Under the pieces are notes generated by a model. That model saw only the letters and a list, made by a program, of their open reading frames with translations, had not been told where the DNA came from and made no database searches. Below are positions 32,446-41,074 of a stretch of DNA of 64,000 nt, in pieces. Source of the DNA: Variovorax paradoxus NBRC 15149. GTDB lineage: Bacteria; Pseudomonadota; Gammaproteobacteria; Burkholderiales; Burkholderiaceae_C. The stretch lies in NCBI RefSeq assembly GCF_001591365.1, contig NZ_BCUT01000001.1, positions 1,426,001 through 1,490,000 on the forward strand, given 5' to 3'. Position numbers and translations under genes: made by a program. Within the stretch, counting starts at the first letter, position 1, and each line of letters starts with the position of its first letter.

Positions 32446-33215
32446 GCCGGATTGTCGATGTCGATGAACTCGTGCTTCAGCCCGAGCTGGGCCGCCACGT
32501 GCCCGGCCACCGCCTGCGCGCCGTAGCGCTCGGTGGCATGGTGGCCGCAGGCCAGGAAGGCGACGCCCATCTCGCGGGCGTAGTGGGCCTGGGGTTCGGA
32601 GATCTCGCCGGTGATGAAGGCGTCGGCCCCGGCCGCAATGGCCGCCTCGAAGTAGCCCTGGGCGCCGCCCGTGCACCACGCGACGTTCTTGATCGGGCGG
32701 TGCGCCGTATCCACCAGGGTGACGGGCCGCTTCAGCACCTTTTCCGCGTGCGCGGCCAGTTCCTTGGCGCTGGCAAAGGCTTCCCCGTTGTCGCGCGCGC
32801 CCAGGAAGCCCAGCTCCTGCTCGCCGAAGCGCCCGGTCGAGCCCGCATGGGCGAGCAGGCCGAGCTGCAGGCCGAGCTGTGCGTTGTTGCCCAGCTCCGG
32901 ATGCGCATCGAGCGGCAGGTGATAGGCAAAAAGGTTGACGTCGTCGCCCAGCAGCAGCCCCAGGCGCTGCTTCATCCAGCCGGTGACGCAGCCGTCCTGG
33001 CCGCGCCAGAACAGGCCGTGGTGCACGAAGATCGCGTCGGCCTCGGCATGGATGGCGGCCTCGATCAGCGCGCGGCTCGCCGTGACGCCGGAGACGATCT
33101 TCCGCACCACGGTGCGGCCCTCGACCTGCAGGCCATTGGGTCCGTAGTCCTTGAAGCGCGACGGCGCAAGGAGCAGGTCGAAGGCATGCAGCAATTCATG
33201 GCGAGTGGTGCTCAT
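32442..33215 (-). CDS. Nif3-like dinuclear metal-centre protein (YbgI family)
   Basis: A 257-residue protein of the Nif3/YbgI family (related to GTP cyclohydrolase I type 2), which binds two metal ions; function is uncertain. Ligand-type motifs seen are AIFVHHGLFW, LFAYHLPLDAHPELGN and LACGHHATERYG, plus FKDYGPNGLQVEG and TGEISEPQAHY. The start at 33215 overlaps the MFS transporter stop by ATGA and gives the normal length; the longer frame from 33584 is inside the transporter gene. Confidence 0.92.
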   Translation of the reverse strand: MSTTRHELLHAFDLLLAPSRFKDYGPNGLQVEGRTVVRKIVSGVTASRALIEAAIHAEADAIFVHHGLFWRGQDGCVTGWMKQRLGLLLGDDVNLFAYHLPLDAHPELGNNAQLGLQLGLLAHAGSTGRFGEQELGFLGARDNGEAFASAKELAAHAEKVLKRPVTLVDTAHRPIKNVAWCTGGAQGYFEAAIAAGADAFITGEISEPQAHYAREMGVAFLACGHHATERYGAQAVAGHVAAQLGLKHEFIDIDNPA

Positions 33216-34555
33216 CGCGCCATTGTCGCGCTCCCGATGCCGTCGCGCATCGCATGGCCGCGCGCCGCCAATGGCCACAGGGCCAGCACGAAGCCCAGCC
33301 CGGCCAGCACGGCGACGTAGTGCGCCGGTGCCATGGTGTCGTGCTGCAGCCAGAGCGTGAGGATCACCGGCGTGAGGCCGCCGAACACCGCATACGACAT
33401 GTTGTAGGCAAACGAAAGCCCCGTGAAGCGCACCGGCGCCGGAAACGCGCGCACGCCGGCGATCGGCACGGTGGCGATGGTGCCCACGAACAATCCCACC
33501 AGGCCGTAGTGCCAGAACAGCGTGGCCGGCGTGCCGGGCAGTCCCGTGTAGAAAAGATAGGCCGTTGCGAACAACCCGCCCCATCCGATGAGCATCACGG
33601 CACGCGTGCCGATGCGGTCGCTGGCCCAGCCTGCCAGCACGCAGCCGATGGTCAGCGTCAGCGTGGCCAGGGCGTTGGCTTCCAGCGCCAGCGCTGCCGG
33701 AATGTGGTGCACCTTCTGCAGGTAGGTGGGCGTGTAAAGCACCACCACCACGATGGCGGCCGACAGCACCCAGGTCAAGAGCGCCACGTAGACGCTGGCC
33801 GCGCGGTGCTCGCGCAGCACGGTGCGCAGCGGCAGCTCGCGGGCCACCGTCCTGCGGCCTGCCAGTTCCTTGAAGACCGGCGTCTCGTGCAGGAAGCGGC
33901 GCAGGTACACCGAGACGAGGCCGAACACCCCGCCCAGCACGAAGGGAATGCGCCAGGCGAAGCCGCTCACCTCCGCCGGCGAATAGTGGCGGTTGATGGC
34001 CACGGCCACCAGCGAGCCCAGCAGGATGCCGCCCGTGATGCCCGAAGTCAGCGCGCCGATGCCGAAGCCGTAGCGCTGCGCCGGCACGTGCTCGCCGATG
34101 AAGACCCAGGCGCCCGGCATCTCGCCGCCGATGGCCGCGCCCTGCAGCACGCGCATCGCGAGCAGCAGCAAGGGTGCGGCGATGCCGATGCTCGCGTAGG
34201 TGGGCAAGAGGCCGATGACCAGCGTGGGCGCCGCCATCAGGAAGATCGACAGCGTGAACATGCGCTTGCGGCCGAGCAGGTCGCCGAAATGCGCAATGAC
34301 GATGCCGCCCACCGGGCGGGCCAGGTAGCCGGCCGCGAAGATGCCGAAAGTCTGGAGCTGCCGCAGCCAGTCGGGCATGTCGGCGGGGAAGAAAAGCGCA
34401 CCCAGCACGGTGGCGAAGAACACGTAGATGACGAAGTCGTAGAACTCCAGCGTGCCGCCGAGCGCGGACAGGGCCAGGGTCTTGTAGTCGCGCGCGTCGA
34501 GCGTGCGCGCCGGCACCGGCTGCGTGCCGTCCGGGGAGATTGCGTGAGAAGTCAT
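33212..34555 (-). CDS. MFS transporter, metabolite:H+ symporter (MHS) family
   Basis: A 447-residue, twelve-helix transporter. GGTLEFYDFVIYVFFATVLG in helix 1, YLARPVGGIVIAHFGDLLGRKRMF (the inter-helix motif with GRK) and MRVLQGAAIGGEMPGAWVFIGEH are typical of the MHS group (ProP, KgtP, citrate and shikimate transporters). The substrate cannot be assigned. It is the first gene of a coupled trio with the Nif3-like gene and pdxA, an uncommon association. It is divergent from the DegS-like protease over 289 bases. Confidence 0.9.
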   Translation of the reverse strand: MTSHAISPDGTQPVPARTLDARDYKTLALSALGGTLEFYDFVIYVFFATVLGALFFPADMPDWLRQLQTFGIFAAGYLARPVGGIVIAHFGDLLGRKRMFTLSIFLMAAPTLVIGLLPTYASIGIAAPLLLLAMRVLQGAAIGGEMPGAWVFIGEHVPAQRYGFGIGALTSGITGGILLGSLVAVAINRHYSPAEVSGFAWRIPFVLGGVFGLVSVYLRRFLHETPVFKELAGRRTVARELPLRTVLREHRAASVYVALLTWVLSAAIVVVVLYTPTYLQKVHHIPAALALEANALATLTLTIGCVLAGWASDRIGTRAVMLIGWGGLFATAYLFYTGLPGTPATLFWHYGLVGLFVGTIATVPIAGVRAFPAPVRFTGLSFAYNMSYAVFGGLTPVILTLWLQHDTMAPAHYVAVLAGLGFVLALWPLAARGHAMRDGIGSATMAR

Positions 34556-34704
34556 GGCGGGCAGGGAGGTCGTTGCCGCGCGCCGGGGCCGCCGAGGGAT
34601 GGGAAGCGGAAAATCGGCGCGCCGGCGAAACGCCTGGCCGCGTCCGCCGGATGGGCGGCGCGGAAGGCCGGAGCTCGGAGCCGTGTGGGCTCGCTGCGCG
34701 ATGC

Positions 34705-34720
34705 TAAGGGTTATCCCTTA
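34705..34720. promoter_or_regulatory. Inverted repeat TAAGGG-N4-CCCTTA in divergent region
   Basis: TAAGGGTTATCCCTTA lies in the 289-base gap between the divergent MFS transporter and the DegS-like protease genes, 150 bases from the former start and 125 from the latter. Six-base arms flank TTAT. The inner 11 bases GGGTTATCCCT also occur at 29914-29924 upstream of wza, possibly by chance. Confidence 0.35.
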
Positions 34721-34844
34721 TTGGCGCACGAGGCCTTTGTCATTCTCGACCGCAGCGCGCGGTTTCTGGCGGCTGGGGGTTGAGGGACAATGGACCCGTC
34801 GGCGCCGCGTGGACGGCGCGTTCCCCCGTTTTATCTCAAGCTTC

Positions 34845-36005
34845 ATGAAACGCACCTGGCTGCTCTTTGCCCAAGCCGTGACCGTCCTTTTGGCGGCCTA
34901 CTTCGTTGTTGCCACGCTCAAGCCCGAGTGGATCAACCGCCGCGCCACCTCGCTGGGCGGCGTGGTCTCGATCGTCGAGGCGCCGGCGGGCGCCCCCGCG
35001 GTGCCGGCGGCCGGCAGCCTGAGCGCGGCCGCAAAGAAAGCCTCGCCGGCCGTCGTGAGCATCAACACCAGCAAGGCGGCGCAGCGCCATCCCCGCAGCA
35101 ACGATCCGTGGTTCCGCTTTTTCTTCGGCGACCAGGGCGACCAGCCCCAGGTCGGCCTGGGCAGCGGCGTGATCGTGAGCGCCGAGGGCTACATCCTCAC
35201 CAACAACCACGTGGTCGAAGGCGCGGACGAGATCGAGGTCACCCTCAACGACAGCCGCCACACGCGCGCCAAGGTGATCGGCACCGACCCGGACACCGAC
35301 CTTGCCGTGCTCAAGATCGAGATGGACAAGCTGCCCGCGATCGTGCTGGGCAATTCCGACGAGCTCCAGGTGGGCGACCAGGTGCTGGCCATTGGCAATC
35401 CCTTCGGCGTGGGCCAGACCGTCACCAGCGGCATCGTCTCGGCGCTCGGGCGCAACCAGCTCGGCATCAACAACTTCGAGAACTTCATCCAGACCGACGC
35501 GGCCATCAATCCCGGCAATTCGGGCGGCGCGCTGATCGACGTCAACGGCAACCTGCAGGGCGTCAACACCGCCATCTATTCACGCTCGGGCGGCAGCATG
35601 GGCATCGGCTTCGCGATTCCCGTTTCCATGGCAAAGATCGTGCTCGAGGGCATCGTGAAGGACGGCCAGGTGCGCCGCGGCTGGATCGGCGTCGAGCCGA
35701 ACGAACTCTCGCCCGAGCTGGCCGAGACCTTCGGCGTGAAGGCCGATGCCGGCGTCATCATCACCGGCGTGCTGCAGAACGGGCCGGCAGCCAAGGCCGG
35801 CATCCGGCCGGGCGACGTGATCACTTCGGTCGGCGAAAAGAAGACCGACAACGTGCAGGCCCTGCTGACCGCCGTGGCCGGCCTCAAGCCCGGCAGCACC
35901 ACGCGCTTCGCACTGCAGCGCGGCACCGACAAGATGGAACTGGACGTGACGCCGGGCCTGCGGCCCAAGAGCCCGATGCGGCAGGTGCCGAACCAGCCCG
36001 AGTGA
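34845..36005 (+). CDS. DegS-like periplasmic serine protease (HtrA family, one PDZ)
   Basis: A 386-residue membrane-anchored protease. A single N-terminal helix (RTWLLFAQAVTVLLAAYFVV) tethers it to the inner membrane; the trypsin-like domain has the triad His about 120 (ILTNNHVVEGAD), Asp about 151 (DTDLAVLKI) and Ser about 226 (NPGNSGGAL). One PDZ domain occupies about 285-380. The single PDZ and anchor fit DegS rather than DegP. It converges on tatC with only 4 bases between stops, a context common in Burkholderiales. The 50-residue Ala-rich linker after the helix is typical. Confidence 0.92.
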   Translation: MKRTWLLFAQAVTVLLAAYFVVATLKPEWINRRATSLGGVVSIVEAPAGAPAVPAAGSLSAAAKKASPAVVSINTSKAAQRHPRSNDPWFRFFFGDQGDQPQVGLGSGVIVSAEGYILTNNHVVEGADEIEVTLNDSRHTRAKVIGTDPDTDLAVLKIEMDKLPAIVLGNSDELQVGDQVLAIGNPFGVGQTVTSGIVSALGRNQLGINNFENFIQTDAAINPGNSGGALIDVNGNLQGVNTAIYSRSGGSMGIGFAIPVSMAKIVLEGIVKDGQVRRGWIGVEPNELSPELAETFGVKADAGVIITGVLQNGPAAKAGIRPGDVITSVGEKKTDNVQALLTAVAGLKPGSTTRFALQRGTDKMELDVTPGLRPKSPMRQVPNQPE

Positions 36006-36009
36006 GCGC

Positions 36010-36828
36010 TCAGGAAGACGCCGACGAATCGGCGCTTTCTTTTTCTTCCTCTTCGGATTTCTTGGTGGTATTTGCGAAATAGCGCGCGCCGATGATGCCG
36101 ACCTCGTAGAGCAGGCACATCGGCACCGCCAGCGCAAGCTGCGACACCACGTCCGGCGGCGTGAGCACCGCGGCCACCACGAAAGCCACCACGATGAAGT
36201 AGCCGCGGAAGGACTTGAGCTTCTCGATGGTGACCATCTCGAAGCGCACCAGCAGCATCACGACGATCGGCACCTGGAAGGCCACGCCGAACGCGATGTA
36301 GAGCGAGAGGATGGCCTCGACGTACGAGGAGATGTCGGGCGTGGCCGCCACCGCGGCCGGCGTGAACTTCTGGATGAAGCTGAACATCTTGTCCAGCACG
36401 AAGAACTGCACGAAGGCGATGCCCGCATAGGCCAGCAGGCTGCCGAAGAAGATCAGCGGCAGCGCAAAGCGCTTTTCATGGCTGTAGAGCCCCGGCGCAA
36501 TGAACATCCAGGCCTGGTACATGAGCCAGGGCAGCGCCAGCAGCACCGCCGTCATCATGAGCACCTTGAGCGGCACGAAGAACGGCGAGAACACGCCAAT
36601 GGCGATGAGCTTGGCGTCCGGCGGCATGTGTGCGCGGATCGGCATTGCGATCAGGTCGATCAGCCCGCCCGGGCCGGGCCAGATGGCCAGCAGGATGCCC
36701 GCGACCGCCAGGCCGTAGACGCAGTAGAGCAGCCGGTCGCGCAGCTCGACCAGATGTTGCACGAACGGTTGCTCGGTGCCCGCCAGCTCGTCTTCTGCGT
36801 CTTTGTTCTTGTTGTCGGAATCGGCCAT
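36010..36828 (-). CDS. tatC: Sec-independent protein translocase TatC
   Basis: A 272-residue six-helix protein that binds twin-arginine signal peptides. Landmarks: QPFVQHLVELRDRLLYCVYG at the N-terminus (the HLxELRxR motif), PLKVLMMTAVLLALPWLMYQ, and AFGVAFQVPIVVMLLVR in the fifth helix, then DVVSQLALAVPMCLLYEVGI. The tail is acidic and Ser-rich (KKSEEEEKESADSS). It is the last gene of tatABC, 78 bases after tatB. Confidence 0.97.
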   Translation of the reverse strand: MADSDNKNKDAEDELAGTEQPFVQHLVELRDRLLYCVYGLAVAGILLAIWPGPGGLIDLIAMPIRAHMPPDAKLIAIGVFSPFFVPLKVLMMTAVLLALPWLMYQAWMFIAPGLYSHEKRFALPLIFFGSLLAYAGIAFVQFFVLDKMFSFIQKFTPAAVAATPDISSYVEAILSLYIAFGVAFQVPIVVMLLVRFEMVTIEKLKSFRGYFIVVAFVVAAVLTPPDVVSQLALAVPMCLLYEVGIIGARYFANTTKKSEEEEKESADSSASS

Positions 36829-36906
36829 TGGAAAGAGAAAAAGCAGGAGAAAAGCGTGGCTTCGGCCGGCGTGCGGCGCACGAGGGACGCGCTGGTGGGA
36901 AAGCCG

Positions 36907-37365
36907 CTAGTTGATCTTGTGGGGACGGAAGCGGGCGACGCGCGCGGCACCCGAGAGCGCCTTGGTGCGCACGCCGTTGCGCGCCTTGTACCACTGCGGC
37001 GTGGCGCCCTGCTTCAGGCGCCAGTTCTTGCGCGGGTGCCTGTATTCGGGCACCGCGGGCTCGGGTTCGGCCAGCGCCGAAAGCGTTTCGCCCGAGCCGG
37101 AGAACTGCTTCTCGAGTTCGCTGGCGCCGCTGTGGATGCTCTGCTCGACGTCCCGCGCGGCCTCTTCCACCGTGCCCTTCATCTTGCGCAGTTCGTCCAG
37201 CTCCATCGAGCGGTTGACTTCAGCCTTGACGTCGTTCACGTAGCGCTGCGCCTTGCCCAGCAGGGTGCCGACGGTGCGCGCCACCCGGGGCAGTTTTTCC
37301 GGCCCGATGACGATCAGAGCCACGACGCCGATGAGCGCCAGCTTCTCAATGCCGAGGTCGAGCAC
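36907..37365 (-). CDS. tatB: Sec-independent protein translocase TatB
   Basis: A 152-residue TatB: one short N-terminal helix ([20 protein letters not shown] with the TatB-type glutamate and hinge Gly-Pro), then a long amphipathic helix ([20 protein letters not shown]) and a charged C-terminal region ending RFRPHKIN. TatB carries the signal peptide from TatC to TatA. It lies 13 bases after tatA. Confidence 0.95.
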   Translation of the reverse strand: MLDLGIEKLALIGVVALIVIGPEKLPRVARTVGTLLGKAQRYVNDVKAEVNRSMELDELRKMKGTVEEAARDVEQSIHSGASELEKQFSGSGETLSALAEPEPAVPEYRHPRKNWRLKQGATPQWYKARNGVRTKALSGAARVARFRPHKIN

Positions 37366-37378
37366 TTATGACCCGCGC

Positions 37379-37627
37379 TCAGGACTTCTGACGCGCTTCG
37401 ACGTCGATGGTGGACTTGTCGCTGCTGGCCGGCTGGCCGGTCACCTGCGCTGCAGGAGCCGACGAAGCGGCGGGTGCATCGGTGGTGCTGCCGTCCTTCA
37501 TGCCGTCCTTGAAGCCCTTGACGGCGCCACCAAGGTCGGAACCCATGTTCCGCAGCTTCTTGGTGCCGAAGATCATGACCACGACGAGCAGCACGATCAG
37601 CCAGTGCCAGATAGAAAAAGAACCCAT
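37379..37627 (-). CDS. tatA: Sec-independent protein translocase TatA
   Basis: An 82-residue TatA, the pore-forming component: [20 protein letters not shown] followed by the hinge [14 protein letters not shown] and an amphipathic helix ([14 protein letters not shown]), then an Ala/Ser/Thr-rich tail. It is the first tat gene and lies 65 bases after the HIT-protein gene in the same orientation. Confidence 0.96.
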   Translation of the reverse strand: MGSFSIWHWLIVLLVVVMIFGTKKLRNMGSDLGGAVKGFKDGMKDGSTTDAPAASSAPAAQVTGQPASSDKSTIDVEARQKS

Positions 37628-37692
37628 GGAAGACTCCTAAGAATGTGTCCGATTTTAGTCGGGCTGAATGTGACAGTTCGGATTAATGGGAT

Positions 37693-38052
37693 TCAGCCGC
37701 GCAGCCACGGGCGGGGGCCGCCCATGACGTGCACATGGAGATGGTGGACCTCCTGCCCGCCCTCGGCGCCGGTGTTCACGACGACCCGGTAGCCGCCCTC
37801 CGGATAGGGCCTGCAGCCCTGTTCCAGCGCGAGCCGGGGTGCCAGCGTCATGATCCGGCCCATCAGCGCGGCGTCGTCGGGGGTGAGCTGCGCCATCGAG
37901 GCGATGTGCCGCTTGGGCACCAGCATGAAGTGCACCGGCGCCCAGGGGGCGATGTCGTGAAAGCCGAACAGTTCGTCGTCCTCGTAGACCTTGCGCGAAG
38001 GAATCTTGCCTTCGATGATTTTGCAGAAGACGCAGTTCGGATCAGATGACAT
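37693..38052 (-). CDS. HIT-family purine nucleoside phosphoramidase (HinT-like)
   Basis: A 119-residue histidine-triad protein: CVFCKIIEGKIPSRKVYEDD at the N-terminus with the structural Cys pair, FMLVPKRHIASMAQL, and the catalytic triad HLHVHVMGG near residues 104-112. HinT hydrolyses AMP-lysine and aminoacyl-adenylate type substrates. The start at 38052 overlaps the DUF4870 gene end by 11 bases. It sits between the his genes and tatABC, as in other Burkholderiales. Confidence 0.95.
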   Translation of the reverse strand: MSSDPNCVFCKIIEGKIPSRKVYEDDELFGFHDIAPWAPVHFMLVPKRHIASMAQLTPDDAALMGRIMTLAPRLALEQGCRPYPEGGYRVVVNTGAEGGQEVHHLHVHVMGGPRPWLRG

Positions 38053-38431
38053 CTTTGGGTTCCATGGGACGGCTGCCGTTCATGCGGATCATGCCCTTCA
38101 CGATCCGGTAGAGAAACCACAGCGAAATGAGGCTCCAGGCGATCCAGCCCGGCACGAGAAAGAGCAGCCAGAGCCACGAGGTCAGGATGTACAGCAGGCC
38201 CGCCCACAGCACCGAGCGGATGCGCCAGCTGAAATGCGTGGCCTGCCAGGTGCCGGCCGCGTCGTCGCGCTTGATGAAGTCGATCAAGAGCGCCAGCAGC
38301 AGCAGCGCCACCGAGGCCTGCGCCCCCGGCAGGACGGCGCCAATGGCCACGATCAGGTGCAGGATGTAGCTGATCCAGCCCCAGGTCTTGAGCGAGTCGT
38401 CGGGTTCCACGTTCACGATGTCGTTGGCCAT
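38042..38431 (-). CDS. DUF4870-family membrane protein
   Basis: A 129-residue protein with three to four hydrophobic segments (ISYILHLIVAIGAVLPGAQA, ASVALLLLALLIDFI, WAGLLYILTSWLWLLFLVPG and IAWSLISLWFLYRIVKGMI). It is a conserved, uncharacterised member of the his-tat gene string. The start at 38431 has AAAGGACG upstream and gives the common length; its end overlaps the HIT gene start. No function is known. Confidence 0.85.
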   Translation of the reverse strand: MANDIVNVEPDDSLKTWGWISYILHLIVAIGAVLPGAQASVALLLLALLIDFIKRDDAAGTWQATHFSWRIRSVLWAGLLYILTSWLWLLFLVPGWIAWSLISLWFLYRIVKGMIRMNGSRPMEPKDVI

Positions 38432-38442
38432 GGGACGTCCTT

Positions 38443-38823
38443 TCAATCGTTGGATGCCTCGCGGGCCTGCGCCTTGCGCAGGGCTTTTTCCTCGATGCCG
38501 CTGGTGCCCTCGCGGCGCTCCAGCTCCGCGATCACCTCGCCGGGCGAGAAACCGTAGTGCGCCAGCGCCACCATGGTGTGGAACCACAGGTCGGCCACTT
38601 CGTTCACTATTTTCGTGCGGTCGCCGCCATGGTCGGCATCCTTGGCGGCCATGACCACCTCGGTGGCTTCCTCGCCGATCTTCTTGAGGAAGGCATCGGG
38701 GCCCTTGTGCAGCAGGCGCGCCACGTAGCTCTTGTCGGGGTCGCCGCCGCGCGCGGGCAGGCGGCTTTCGATGACCGCAGCCAGGCGTGCGAGGGCGTCC
38801 GAGGTGTTCACTGTGGCGGTCAT
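38443..38823 (-). CDS. hisE: Phosphoribosyl-ATP pyrophosphatase HisE
   Basis: A 126-residue enzyme of the second step of histidine synthesis, an all-alpha NTP pyrophosphohydrolase. The metal-binding acidic residues are seen in [15 protein letters not shown] and [12 protein letters not shown]. Separate hisE and hisI genes occur here, unlike the fused hisIE of enterobacteria. The start at 38823 overlaps the hisI stop (ATGA). Confidence 0.96.
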   Translation of the reverse strand: MTATVNTSDALARLAAVIESRLPARGGDPDKSYVARLLHKGPDAFLKKIGEEATEVVMAAKDADHGGDRTKIVNEVADLWFHTMVALAHYGFSPGEVIAELERREGTSGIEEKALRKAQAREASND

Positions 38824-39209
38824 TTGTAGATCGACTCCGGGTCTTTCAAGACCGGCTCGACCGCGTGCCATTGGCCCTTCTCGTATTTGCTGAAGAAGCA
38901 GCTGTGGCGTCCGGTGTGGCAGGCGATGCCGGGCTCGTGGCCGAGCTGGGTGACCTTGAGCAGCACGACGTCGTTGTCGCAGTCGAGGCGGATCTCGTGC
39001 ACGGTCTGCACGTGGCCCGATTCCTCGCCCTTGAACCAGAGCTTGTTGCGCGAGCGGCTGAAATACACGGCGCGCCCGAGCTCGGCGGTCTTTTCGAGCG
39101 CCTCGCGGTTCATCCAGGCGAACATCAGCACGTCGTTGCTGCCCTGTTCCTGCGCGATCACGGGCACCAGCCCGTTCGCGTCCCATTTCACTTCGTCAAG
39201 CCAATTCAT
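38820..39209 (-). CDS. hisI: Phosphoribosyl-AMP cyclohydrolase HisI
   Basis: A 129-residue zinc/magnesium enzyme for the third step of histidine synthesis. Characteristic segments: [38 protein letters not shown], the metal-binding [15 protein letters not shown] and [13 protein letters not shown], whose cysteines bind zinc. It starts 39 bases after the hisF stop and is coupled to hisE. Confidence 0.96.
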   Translation of the reverse strand: MNWLDEVKWDANGLVPVIAQEQGSNDVLMFAWMNREALEKTAELGRAVYFSRSRNKLWFKGEESGHVQTVHEIRLDCDNDVVLLKVTQLGHEPGIACHTGRHSCFFSKYEKGQWHAVEPVLKDPESIYK

Positions 39210-39248
39210 GGCGGGTATTGTCCCACCGCCGGGCGGCCCTGAAGCGGA

Positions 39249-40028
39249 TCAGGTCCGGACCGGAATGCCCCGCGCGGCCATGCGGGCTTTCGCCTCGCCG
39301 ACCGTGTGCTCGCCGTAGTGGAAGATGCTGGCGGCCAGCACCGCGTCGGCGCCGCCGGTCTGGATGCCGTCGGCCAGGTCGTCGAGGCTGCCCACGCCGC
39401 CCGAGGCAATGACCGGCACGTTGACGGCGTCGCTGACCGCGCGGGTGAGCGCAAGGTCGAAGCCGCTCTTGGTGCCGTCCCGGTCCATGCTCGTGAGCAG
39501 GATCTCGCCGGCGCCGCGGCGCACCATCTCGGTTGCCCATTCGACGGCGTCCAGGCCGGTGTTCTTGCGGCCGCCATGGCTGTACACGTCCCAGCCCGCG
39601 CCGCGCGTGGCGGCTTCTTCGGGGCTGCGGCGCTTGGCGTCGATGGCCACGACGATGCATTGCGAGCCGTACTTCTGCGAGGCGTCGTTGATCACCTGCG
39701 GATCGGCAATGGCCGCCGAATTGAAGCTGGTCTTGTCGGCGCCCGCGTTGAGCAGCCGGCGCACGTCGGCCACGGTGCGCACGCCGCCGCCCACGGTCAA
39801 TGGAATGAAGACCTGCGAGGCCACCGCCTCGATGATCGGCAGGATCAGGTCGCGCCCGTCGCTGGTGGCCGTGATGTCCAGGAAAGTGAGCTCGTCGGCC
39901 CCCTGCGCGTTGTAGCGCGCCGCAATCTCGACCGGATCGCCGGCGTCGCGCAGCTCGAGAAAGTTGACGCCCTTGACCACGCGGCCGCCGGTGACGTCGA
40001 GACAGGGAATGATGCGTTTTGCGAGCAT
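39249..40028 (-). CDS. hisF: Imidazole glycerol phosphate synthase, cyclase subunit HisF
   Basis: A 259-residue TIM barrel that, with HisH, makes IGP and AICAR. The catalytic aspartates are Asp11 in [10 protein letters not shown] and Asp near 130 in [10 protein letters not shown]; phosphate-binding loops include [11 protein letters not shown] and [16 protein letters not shown]. The start at 40028 is internal to a longer frame and gives the standard length. It is 22 bases after the mutarotase gene and begins the hisF-hisI-hisE block. Confidence 0.97.
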   Translation of the reverse strand: MLAKRIIPCLDVTGGRVVKGVNFLELRDAGDPVEIAARYNAQGADELTFLDITATSDGRDLILPIIEAVASQVFIPLTVGGGVRTVADVRRLLNAGADKTSFNSAAIADPQVINDASQKYGSQCIVVAIDAKRRSPEEAATRGAGWDVYSHGGRKNTGLDAVEWATEMVRRGAGEILLTSMDRDGTKSGFDLALTRAVSDAVNVPVIASGGVGSLDDLADGIQTGGADAVLAASIFHYGEHTVGEAKARMAARGIPVRT

Positions 40029-40050
40029 GGTCGGTCGTAAAGGGAAAAAA

Positions 40051-40887
40051 TCAGGAAACGCGAAGCTGCTGCCAGCCCTGCCATTGGGCGCCGGGCGCGA
40101 GCAGCACCTGCTCGTCGATGCGCGCGGCCTCCACGCAGAGCATGTGCCTGTAGCCATCTTCGGGCATGTCGGCGAGTTTCGCACCGAGCACGGCGCCGGG
40201 GTTCCAGACCACGGTTTCGCTGCAGCTGGCGCTTTGCGCGATCTCGAGCGTGCCGCTCGGCTGCACCAGGCGCAGCGGCTTCGCGGGCGCGGCATAGACG
40301 CTGTCGAACTCGGCACTGAAATGCAGCGCCGGGGCCGTTTCCACGTGGCGGTCGTCGCGCAGCGAATCCCAGCGGTTGGCACCCTGCAGGCCTTCGAGGC
40401 GCACCTGCGCGATGTCGTCGACGCGCAGGTAGGTGTGCAGGGCGGCTGCGAAGCTGAACGGGCCATGGCCGGTATTGAGCAGCGTCAGCGCGGTGCGCAG
40501 CCGGCCCGCAGCCATGCCGATCTGCAGCCGCGCCTCGAAAGCGTGCGGCCAGAGCCTGCGCGTGGCCTCGCTGTCGCGCAGCCGCAGGGTCAGTTCGCCC
40601 GATGTGGCGTCGATCCCCCGGTTTTCCCAAGGCAGATTGCGCATGAATCCATGCTTGGGCAACATGCCGCGCTGGTTGAACTGGGGGCAGCAGATGGGCA
40701 CGCCGCCGCGGATCGCCGCCTGTCCGTCGAACACCGCAGAGGGGCTCAGGTAGAGCCTTTCCGTCCCATCGGCGGTGGTCCAGGAAAGCAGCTGCGCCCC
40801 GTGCAGCGCCACGGTGAAGGCACCGCCGTCGGCGCCGGCGGCACGAAGCGCGGGCTGGCCGCGGAACTCGATCGGGCTGATATCCAT
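40051..40887 (-). CDS. D-hexose-6-phosphate mutarotase (YeaD-like)
   Basis: A 278-residue aldose-1-epimerase-fold protein. Family features: [20 protein letters not shown], the substrate-binding [21 protein letters not shown] with the catalytic-type His, and [19 protein letters not shown] near the end. YeaD-like enzymes interconvert anomers of hexose-6-phosphates. It is transcribed just ahead of hisF and is not part of the histidine pathway; an intruder into the his cluster. The start at 40887 was chosen for length. Confidence 0.9.
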   Translation of the reverse strand: MDISPIEFRGQPALRAAGADGGAFTVALHGAQLLSWTTADGTERLYLSPSAVFDGQAAIRGGVPICCPQFNQRGMLPKHGFMRNLPWENRGIDATSGELTLRLRDSEATRRLWPHAFEARLQIGMAAGRLRTALTLLNTGHGPFSFAAALHTYLRVDDIAQVRLEGLQGANRWDSLRDDRHVETAPALHFSAEFDSVYAAPAKPLRLVQPSGTLEIAQSASCSETVVWNPGAVLGAKLADMPEDGYRHMLCVEAARIDEQVLLAPGAQWQGWQQLRVS

Positions 40888-41074
40888 TGGAGAATTGTAG
40901 GCAGCGAAGTTCCGGGCACGGAATTGGCATTGGACACTTAAGGCTTCATTGCCGCCGCGCCGGCGCCGGTTGCGTACAGGGGACCTTCTTGGATACCCTT
41001 CGCTGCCGCGCAAGAACAGGGCGCCGGCCGATGTGCGCCCGCCCCAGAACCACACACACCCCGAAGGGACACCT

